Program-made: the position numbers and the translations under genes | DNA from: Prevotellaceae bacterium UBA4361 | Lineage (GTDB): Bacteria; Bacteroidota; Bacteroidia; Bacteroidales; Bacteroidaceae | Direction: 5' to 3' | Length of the DNA: 15,235 nt | Assembly: GCA_002393575.1 (NCBI GenBank) | Contig: DGSN01000048.1 | Coordinates: forward strand, 2,308 to 17,542 | Shown: positions 7,535 to 14,600 of the stretch, in pieces | Numbering within the stretch: the stretch's first letter is position 1 | Layout: every line of letters starts with the position of its first letter | The notes under the pieces: generated by a model | Seen by the model: only the letters and a program-made list of their open reading frames with translations | Database searches by the model: none | What the model was told of the DNA's origin: nothing

Positions 7535-7693
7535 GTCTTATTCTGCCAAAGTGCCGTAATTTTGTATAAATTTGGCAAAACAAACACGTCTTATTTTGCC
7601 ATCCTACAATAATTTTACATAGATTTGGCAAAATAGCATACTCTTATTTTGCCAAATTGGGCTCATTTTTGTATCTTTGTGGCAACTTTAAAA
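7535..7693. repeat. Three 53-bp imperfect tandem units with opposed TTTTGCCA/TGGCAAAA half-sites
   Basis: Units run 7535-7587, 7588-7640 and 7641-7693, with a period of exactly 53 bases. Each begins (G/C)TCTTATTyTGCCA and contains an inverted TGGCAAAA-like site. Half-sites start at 7541, 7573, 7594, 7626, 7647 and 7680, spaced 32, 21, 32, 21 and 33 bases, close to 3 and 2 turns of B-DNA. The last unit ends 10 bases before the ATPase start codon. This reads as a multi-site operator or iteron-like array; no binding protein is known from the sequence. Confidence 0.85.
7567..7679 (+). promoter_or_regulatory. Three promoter-like -33/-7 pairs, one per 53-bp unit
   Basis: The -7 matches to TAnnTTTG are TAAATTTG (7567-7574), TAGATTTG (7620-7627) and TATCTTTG (7672-7679). 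The upstream TTCTG or TTTTG lies 21, 21 and 20 bases before them, near the Bacteroidota spacing. The first two -7 elements overlap the TGGCAAAA half-site, so a bound protein should block polymerase. The third, 24 bases before the ATG at 7704, is the most likely start-proximal promoter of the ATPase gene. Confidence 0.6.
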
Positions 7694-7703
7694 CAAAGTC
7701 AAT

Positions 7704-9155
7704 ATGCAGAAGATTATTGGAAGAACAAGAGAGATACAGGAACTTAAGGACATTTATGACTCTGGTGTACCTGAGTTTGTAGTCGTCTATGGAAGACGAC
7801 GTGTTGGTAAAACATTTCTTATCCGAGAATTATTTGCAGAAGACTTATCGTTTTACCATACAGGGCTCTCCCCACAAGAAATTGACAAGACAAACCTAAT
7901 GACAAGCCAGTTACTCAATTTCTCATCAAGCTTGAGGCATTATGGTATCAACACACAAGGCGCATTGAAGGATTGGATAACCGCTTTCGATTTACTCAAA
8001 GACTTCTTAGAAGAAAAGATTAAAGCGAATCCCAATAAGCGACAAGTGGTTTTCATCGACGAATTGCCTTGGATGGATACTCCGAGGTCTATGTTCGTTT
8101 CTGCACTGGAGCATTTTTGGAATGGTTGGGGAGCAGGTGTATCACAATTGATGCTCATTGTATGTGGTTCTGCGACAGCATGGATTTCCGATCATTTACT
8201 GCACAACAAAGGAGGATTGTACGACAGAAGAACAAGAGAAATAAAACTACATCCTTTCACCTTGCACGAGGCTGAACAGTTCTATGAGGATAAAGGGATT
8301 ATGCTGAATCGTTACTCACAGATGCAACTGTATATGATGGTGGGAGGCATACCTTATTATATGACATATATGCAGAAGGGGAAAAGTGTTGAACAGATTG
8401 CAGATTATCTATTTGCAGACAAAGATGGCAAACTCCGTGACGAGTTGGAGCAACTCTTTGTGTCACTTTTCACCAACCATGAAGACTGCATGAAAATTGT
8501 CCGTTTTCTTTGTAAACGCAAAACAGGATATACAAGAAGAGAAATTGCTGATGCTACGAAAATCCCATACGGCGGTGGACTCACTAATACACTAAAGGCA
8601 CTTGCTGAAAGTGATTTCATCACAAAATACACCTATTATGGCAAACCAGCCAAAGAAGAACGTTATCGGTTAACAGATTTCTTCACACTTTACCAGCTGA
8701 CCGTCATAGGAAAGAAACAAGACCCTGATAGCAGAAATTGGAACGATAGATTTGGGCAAAAAAACATGAAAACATGGTATGGCTTTGCATTTGAGGCTTT
8801 ATGTTGGAATCATATTACCCAAATCAAGCGAGCACTCGGCATTCCTTCTGTACACACCGAAGAATTCTCCTGGCGCTTTGAAGGATCAAAAGAAGAAAAG
8901 GGTGCTCAGATTGACCTTTTGATTCGGCGTGCTGACAACATAATCAATCTGTGCGAAATGAAGTTTTGTATAGGAGACTTTACCTTTGACAAGAGCGAAG
9001 AAGCTGCCCTTTGTAATAAGATTGCAACATACCAAAGAATTACGGGATGCAAGGAAACCATACATCCAACGCTAATTACAACCTATGGATTACAGCAAAA
9101 CTTGCATAGCAGTATCATTCAAACGACAATCACAGCAGATGATTTATTTGTGTAG
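7704..9155 (+). CDS. AAA-type ATPase with C-terminal PD-(D/E)xK-like domain (ATPase_2/DUF234 type)
   Basis: Predicted cytoplasmic ATPase of unknown role, 483 aa. The N-terminus is IGRTREIQELKDIY, then Walker A GRRRVGKT (residues 30-37), Walker B VVFIDELPWMD (D119, E120) and a sensor-like IVCGSATAWISDHLL. A winged-helix-like region follows (RREIADATKIPYGGGLTNTLKAL), then a C-terminal domain with AQIDLLIRRAD...CEMKF. D404, E418 and K420 fit the D-x(n)-ExK core of PD-(D/E)xK nucleases. This architecture matches the archaeal-type ATPase_2 plus DUF234 family; nuclease activity is inference, since such domains can be inactive. The gene is visibly more A+T-rich than the sugar-related genes, which fits horizontal transfer. 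It follows the 53-bp array, and its TAG is only two bases from the convergent AraC gene's stop. Confidence 0.85.
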   Translation: MQKIIGRTREIQELKDIYDSGVPEFVVVYGRRRVGKTFLIRELFAEDLSFYHTGLSPQEIDKTNLMTSQLLNFSSSLRHYGINTQGALKDWITAFDLLKDFLEEKIKANPNKRQVVFIDELPWMDTPRSMFVSALEHFWNGWGAGVSQLMLIVCGSATAWISDHLLHNKGGLYDRRTREIKLHPFTLHEAEQFYEDKGIMLNRYSQMQLYMMVGGIPYYMTYMQKGKSVEQIADYLFADKDGKLRDELEQLFVSLFTNHEDCMKIVRFLCKRKTGYTRREIADATKIPYGGGLTNTLKALAESDFITKYTYYGKPAKEERYRLTDFFTLYQLTVIGKKQDPDSRNWNDRFGQKNMKTWYGFAFEALCWNHITQIKRALGIPSVHTEEFSWRFEGSKEEKGAQIDLLIRRADNIINLCEMKFCIGDFTFDKSEEAALCNKIATYQRITGCKETIHPTLITTYGLQQNLHSSIIQTTITADDLFV

Positions 9156-9157
9156 CT

Positions 9158-10063
9158 TCATTTGAGGGCGTGAGTCAGTCGGTAGGCACGTGGCGACATG
9201 CCTGTGTGCTTCTTGAACATTCGGGAGAAATAGAGGCTGTCGTCGAATCCTAACTTGTAGCAGATCTGATTGATTTTCAAGTCTGTCGTCAGAAGCAAGT
9301 GACAGGCATGCTTGATTTTCTGCTGCTTGAAATAGACGAGTGGACTGACTCCCATCTGCTTGTGGAAAATCTCGTTGAAATGGCTCTGGGAATAGCCCAC
9401 GTATTGGAGCACGTCCTTGAGCGTGATGCGCCGCTCTATGTTTTCATCCATGAAGTGCTTGGCAGCGATGACGATGGTGTGCTGCTGGGCATCGGGGAGC
9501 AGAGGGATGGGGGTTCGTCCTCGACGGAACTGGCAGAGGTAGCGCATGGAGGCGAGATAGTGGTGAAGGAGGGAAGAGACGTAGCGGAGGTCTTCGAGTT
9601 CCGTGCCTTGCTGGAGGGTGGAAAGCATCTCCTCGAAGATGTTGTTTCGTTCGCTGATGCGGGAATCGAGGGAGACATTGATGGTCTGAGGCGTTTGTGC
9701 TCCTTCTGCATAGACAGCAGCGTGTTCCCCCTTGAAATGCACCCAGTAGATGGTCCAGTGGCTATCGGGATTTGCTCCGTATGCATGAGGGATTCCCACG
9801 GGCAGGATGACATATTGGTTGCGCTCGATGTGGTACTTTTGACTATCGACTGTGCACCATCCACTGCCGTCGGTGCAATAAATCAGAACGTACTGGTCGA
9901 TACCTTCGGGGCGATTGCGATAGTGGTGCTTCGCCATGGGATAGAAGCCAATATCGGTGATGTAGAGATAGTGAATCAGTGGGTCGATGGCTTCCAGGGC
10001 AATGGTCTCGGGTGATAGCACTACGGTTCGTTCGCCCGAAAATCCGTCTTTTCTTCTTGGCAT
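9158..10063 (-). CDS. AraC-family transcriptional regulator
   Basis: A 301-aa regulator that probably senses a sugar or sugar derivative and controls the divergent sugar-porter operon. The N-terminal half is a cupin-type AraC binding domain, with DGSGWCTVDSQKYHIERNQY, VILPVGIPHAYGA and WTIYWVHFKG typical of the family. The C-terminal 89 residues hold the two helix-turn-helix units: ITLKDVLQYVGYSQSHFNEI, and INQICYKLGFDDSLYFSRMF followed by GMSPRAYR. It has no membrane segment. It shares a 304-bp intergenic region with the porter gene. A minus-strand TACCTTTG at 10089-10096 is a possible -7 element. The ligand is unknown. Confidence 0.92.
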   Translation of the reverse strand: MPRRKDGFSGERTVVLSPETIALEAIDPLIHYLYITDIGFYPMAKHHYRNRPEGIDQYVLIYCTDGSGWCTVDSQKYHIERNQYVILPVGIPHAYGANPDSHWTIYWVHFKGEHAAVYAEGAQTPQTINVSLDSRISERNNIFEEMLSTLQQGTELEDLRYVSSLLHHYLASMRYLCQFRRGRTPIPLLPDAQQHTIVIAAKHFMDENIERRITLKDVLQYVGYSQSHFNEIFHKQMGVSPLVYFKQQKIKHACHLLLTTDLKINQICYKLGFDDSLYFSRMFKKHTGMSPRAYRLTHALK

Positions 10064-10088
10064 GTCGCGTTGGAGTTAAGAATCCTGC

Positions 10089-10096
10089 CAAAGGTA
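10089..10096 (-). promoter_or_regulatory. Candidate -7 element for the AraC gene
   Basis: The minus strand reads TACCTTTG, fitting TAnnTTTG, 25 bases before the AraC start codon. The nearest clear TTTG is only 12 bases upstream, too close for the usual spacing, so confidence is modest. Confidence 0.35.
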
Positions 10097-10250
10097 TGGA
10101 TTTTTGGGCAAACATACGCACAATGTGGTCCATTTTTTGCTTGGAGTATCGTCGTGAATGCAAAAATGTGGGAAAAAGGGTGTGAGCGAGGCGGTGTTTT
10201 GTCCATAAAGAAAAGATGGAAAGTCCATGTATTTCGCCATGAAAAAGCAG

Positions 10251-10258
10251 TAATTTTG
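10251..10258 (+). promoter_or_regulatory. Candidate -7 element for the sugar-porter operon
   Basis: TAATTTTG matches TAnnTTTG 109 bases before the porter start, leaving a long leader. The -33 position holds only a partial TTTC match (10232-10235), which fits a promoter that needs an activator such as the divergent AraC protein. The surrounding region has three GTCCAT hexamers (10128, 10201, 10223), the last in a TGGA-AAG-TCCA dyad; these are weak operator candidates. Confidence 0.45.
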
Positions 10259-10275
10259 CAGCAAATAATCAAATT

Positions 10276-10294
10276 GCTTCGGCAAAACCGAAGC
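10276..10294 (+). promoter_or_regulatory. Leader hairpin before the sugar porter
   Basis: GCTTCGG and CCGAAGC form a perfect 7-bp stem with a CAAAA loop, 17 bases after the candidate -7 element, near the 5' end of the predicted transcript. The sequence after it is A-rich rather than T-rich, so it is not a terminator for the plus strand. A 5' stabilising or regulatory role is possible. Confidence 0.45.
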
Positions 10295-10367
10295 TTACAA
10301 AAAAATGAAAAATAAAGTATGAGGAATTAAAAATCTCAGAAAATAACGATAACTAACAACTATATAT

Positions 10368-11675
10368 ATGAAAAGTCAGAGCAAATTATTCATTTATTTC
10401 ATTTGCATGGTTTCTGCCATGGGTGGCCTACTCTTTGGCTACGACTGGGTGGTGATTGGCGGTGCAAAACCGTTTTATGAATTGTATTTCGGCATTGACA
10501 ACAACCCTGTGATGCAGGGGGTGGCGATGACAACAGCCTTGGTGGGTTGTTTGGTGGGAGCGATGGTGGCAGGTGGTGCTGCTGACAGGTTTGGTCGCAA
10601 GACACTGCTCATGTTGTCAGCAGTGCTGTTCACGGTGTCAGCCATCGCAACAGGTTTGTTCAATGATTTCACGCTGTTCAACATCGCCCGCTTCGTGGGT
10701 GGCATCGGCATCGGTATTGCTTCTGCCTTGGCACCCATGTATATTGCCGAGGTGAGTCCTGCTGAGATTCGCGGACGGATGGTGTCGCTGAACCAGATGA
10801 CGATTGTGCTGGGCATTCTGGGTGCGCAGATAGTGAACATGCTTTTGGCACGCGACACCACGGATGCCGAGAACCAGGCATGGAATTTGCAATGGGGTTG
10901 GCGCTGGATGTTCTGGGCTGAGACTCTACCCGCTGCCTTGTTCCTCATCATGAGTTTCTTCATTCCTGAGTCGCCTGTATATCTGAAACTGAAGAAGGCT
11001 GAGGCAGAGCCTCAGCATACGGAAAGAAAAGAGGCTGGTCTGCGTGAACTGATGCAGGCTAAATACGGGAAGGTGCTGTTGTTGGGATTGGTGATTGCCG
11101 TGTTCCAGCAGTGGTGCGGAACGAATGTGATTTTCAACTACGCACAGGAAATCTTCGTTGGTGCTGGTTACAATGTTGATGGCATGTTTATCAATATCGT
11201 GATTACGGGCATCGCCAATGTAGTATTTACCTTTGTGGCACTGTACACGATTGAGAAGTGGGGACGTCGCACCCTGATGCTGATTGGTGCTGGCGGATTG
11301 GGCATCATCTACTTCATCCTTGGCACTTGTTATTATCTGCATGTGACAGGTTTCATGATGGTGGTGCTGGTGGTGGCAGCCATTTCGTGCTACGCCATGA
11401 CGCTGGGTCCTGTGACATGGACCTTGCTGGCAGAGATTTTTCCACATCGAGTACGTGGCATCGCGATGGCAACTTGCACCTTTGCCTTGTGGGTGGGATG
11501 CTGCACGCTCACCTTCTCTTTCCCTCCAATGAACGCAGCCCTCGGCAGCAGTGGTTCGTTCTGGATTTACTCTGCCATTTGCATTTGCGCGTTTGTGTTC
11601 CTGTTCAGAAACTGTCCCGAAACGAAGGGAAAGACGCTGGAGGAACTGGAGAAGGAATTGGTAAATGAAGAATGA
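10368..11675 (+). CDS. Sugar porter, major facilitator superfamily
   Basis: Inner-membrane monosaccharide transporter, probably a proton symporter, 435 aa. Sugar-porter signatures are GGLLFGYD (residues 19-26), DRFGRKTLLM (from D73), the RFVGGIGIGI...EVSPAEIRGR segment, PESP (200-203), QQWCGTN in TM7 (Q247, Q248 correspond to sugar-contacting glutamines in XylE-type porters), EKWGRRTLM, and the C-terminal PETKGKTLEELE. Hydrophobic segments fit 12 membrane helices. It is slightly short for the family. The sugar cannot be assigned; rhamnose is not implied, as rhamnose porters usually belong to another family. It heads an operon with the DUF5107-TPR gene and is divergent from the AraC regulator. 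Its last codons and TGA stop lie in an AATGAAG heptad tract. Confidence 0.92.
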   Translation: MKSQSKLFIYFICMVSAMGGLLFGYDWVVIGGAKPFYELYFGIDNNPVMQGVAMTTALVGCLVGAMVAGGAADRFGRKTLLMLSAVLFTVSAIATGLFNDFTLFNIARFVGGIGIGIASALAPMYIAEVSPAEIRGRMVSLNQMTIVLGILGAQIVNMLLARDTTDAENQAWNLQWGWRWMFWAETLPAALFLIMSFFIPESPVYLKLKKAEAEPQHTERKEAGLRELMQAKYGKVLLLGLVIAVFQQWCGTNVIFNYAQEIFVGAGYNVDGMFINIVITGIANVVFTFVALYTIEKWGRRTLMLIGAGGLGIIYFILGTCYYLHVTGFMMVVLVVAAISCYAMTLGPVTWTLLAEIFPHRVRGIAMATCTFALWVGCCTLTFSFPPMNAALGSSGSFWIYSAICICAFVFLFRNCPETKGKTLEELEKELVNEE

Positions 11676-11697
11676 AAAATAAAAATGAAGAATAATT
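11662..11697 (+). repeat. AATGAAG heptads spanning the porter/DUF5107 junction
   Basis: AATGAAG (11664), AATGAAA (11671), AATAAAA (11678), AATGAAG (11684) and AATAATT (11691) form a near-period-7 tract with one six-base step. It supplies the porter's stop codon (TGA 11673-11675) and the upstream ATG at 11685 of the next gene. There is no opposed arm, so it looks like a one-armed or reduced member of the repeat family. Confidence 0.65.
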
Positions 11698-14600
11698 CAA
11701 ATATAACTATGGTAAAAGCTTGGAGAGAAGATATTGTCATCCCTACGTATGAATGTGGGGCATACGAAAAGAATCCTATTTTCTTGGAAAAGAGAGTGTA
11801 TCAGGGTTCGAGTGGTGTGGTCTATCCTTACCCTGTCATTGAGTCGATTGCCGACGAGAAAACCGAACACACCTACCATGCTGTTTGGTTGGAAAATGAA
11901 TATATCAAGGTGATGATTCTGCCAGAGCTGGGTGGACGAGTGCAAATGGCATACGACAAAATCAAACAGCGTCATTTCGTTTATTACAACCATGTCATCA
12001 AGCCTGCCTTGGTGGGACTGGCTGGACCTTGGATCAGCGGCGGCATCGAATTCAACTGGCCTCAGCACCATCGTCCGAGCACTTTCATGGAGGTGGATTG
12101 CACGATTGAGGAGAAAGAAGATGGCAGTGTGACGGTATGGGTGAACGAAATGGAGCGCATGTTCCACCAGAAGGGCATGGCAGGCTTCACGCTTCGCCCT
12201 GGCTGTGCCTATTTGGAAATCAACGTGAAATTCTACAACCGCACAGAATTGCCTCAGACCTTCTTGTGGTGGGCAAATCCAGCCGTACACGTGAACGACG
12301 ACTACCAAAGCGTGTTTCCGCCCGACATCAATGCCGTGTTCGACCATGGTAAGCGTGCCGTCAGCACCTTCCCCATCGCAACGGGAACCTACTACAAGAT
12401 GGACTACTCGGCAGGCGTGGACATTTCGAACTACAAGAACATCAAGGTGCCAACGAGCTACATGGGAGTCAACTCGAAATACGACTTCGAAGGCGGTTAT
12501 GAGAACGACACGAAGGGCGGAATGCTCCATGTGGCAAACCACCACGTGAGTCCTGGTAAGAAACAATGGACTTGGGGAAATGGTGACTTCGGACAGGCAT
12601 GGGACCGCAATCTCACCGATGAGGACGGACCATATATCGAACTGATGGCTGGAGTCTATACCGAGAACCAGCCCGACTTTTCGTGGATTCAGCCTTACGA
12701 GGAAAAGGAATTCACGCAGTATTTCATGCCATATCGAGAACTGGGTATCGTGAAACAGGCATCGAAGGACATCATCATGAATGTGGATGAAGCCGAGCAA
12801 GGCATCCGCCTCCGATTGATGACAACATCGAAGCAAGACGTGAAACTCGTGGTTAAGAAAGATGATGGAACAGTGTTCTTTGAAAAGACCGTACAACTTA
12901 CTCCCGCCGAAATCATCGACCAAATCATTGAGACGGGCGATGCCGCTTTTAATGAAATCACCGTAAGTGCCAACCGACTCATCTGGCACGCCGAGAGCGA
13001 CGAAGTGAAACCCGTTCCTGATGCAGCAGAGGCAGCGCTGAGTCCAGAAGAAACGAAGACCAACGAGCAGCTCTATCTGACGGGCTTGCACTTGGAGCAA
13101 TATCGCCATGCCACTTGGAGCCCTCTCGACTACTACGAGGAAGCCCTGCGACGTGACCCTAACGACGTGCGTTGCAACAACGCCTTGGGACTTTGGTACA
13201 TCCGTCGTGGACGATTCGCCAAGGCAGAACCTTATCTTCGCCGTGCCGTGAAGATACTGATGAAGCGCAATCCCAATCCATACGAAGGGGAGCCACTCTA
13301 CAATCTGGCACTCGCTCTCAAATATCAAGGAAAAATAGACGAAGCCTATGACTGGTTCTACAAGGCTACCTGGAACGGAGCATGGCAGGACGCAGCCTAT
13401 TTTGCTTGCGCACAGATTTCCGTGATGCAGAACCACATGGAGGATGCACTCTACGAACTCGACCGTGCCCTTATCCGCAACTGGCATCACCACAAAGCTC
13501 GCGCACTGAAAGCTGTAGTGCTGAAGGAACTGGGACGCGAGGCAGAAGCCACTGCACTCATTGAGGAATCCCTCCAACTCGACCATTTCAACTATGGTTG
13601 CCTTTTCGAGAAGGGCGACACTGAGACGATTCGCATGCTGATGCATGGCAATCCACTCAACTATCATGAATTGGCTCTCGACTATGCTCAGGCAGGACTA
13701 TGGGAGAAATGCATCACCGTACTTCAATTCTCGGAAGAAGTGGATGCAGTCAATCCGATGACATTCTATTATGAGGGATGGACGAAAGAATGGTTAATGA
13801 AGAATGAAGAATGTAGAATGAAGAATGAAGAACAAAGGACAAATGCCTCGCTTCACGCTTCACACTCCACACTTCACGCTTCACACTCTACGTTCCACGC
13901 AGGGGAAGGTCTTTTCGAAAAGGCAGAGCAAACATCAAGCTATTGCTGTTTTCCAAATCGCTTAGAGGATATTTTGGCACTGCGTTGTGCTAACAAGGTG
14001 AATCCAAGTGGTGCTAAAGCGTACTATTATTTAGGTTGCCTCTACTACGACAAGCGTCAGTATGATGTGGCGGTGGAAGCATGGGAGGAATCTGCACGGC
14101 TCGACGAAACATTCCCAACCGTTTGGCGCAATCTCGCTCTTGCAGCTTTCAACAAGGAACATCAAGCGGAAAAGGCTTTGAAATACATGGAGCGTGCCTT
14201 CCAACTCGACACCACCGATGCTCGCATCCTCATGGAACTCGACCAACTCTACAAACGACTTCAGCATCCTCATGCCGACCGTCTGGCTCGCTTGCAACAA
14301 TATCCACAGCTCATTCAGCAGCGTGATGACCTCATCCTGGAGGAAATAACTTTGCTCAACCAGTTAGGACGCTACGAAGAGGCAAAGACCAAACTCGATG
14401 CACACCATTTCCATCCTTGGGAAGGAGGCGAAGGCAAAGTGTCGTTGCAGTATCAGACCGCACGAGTGGAAATGGCAAAAGAATGGTTAATGAAGAATGA
14501 AGAGGAGGAAATGAAAAATGAAGAATATAGAATGAAGAATGATAATTACACATCCAATGAGAAGAGTAAAACACATTCTTCATTCGGAGCGAAGCGACCA

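Noticed and set aside
7535..7693. CRISPR array
   Set aside because: The 53-base units are similar along most of their length, with no repeat/unique-spacer alternation and no cas genes nearby.
10128..10228. Three GTCCAT hexamers as AraC binding sites
   Set aside because: Spacing is irregular and flanks do not match; a hexamer repeated three times in 100 bases is too weak for a separate feature.
11697..13667. 656-aa minus-strand open frame opposite the DUF5107-TPR gene
   Set aside because: Length is notable, but the plus strand carries recognisable DUF5107 and TPR motifs, while the minus translation has no recognisable domain and a typical antisense composition.
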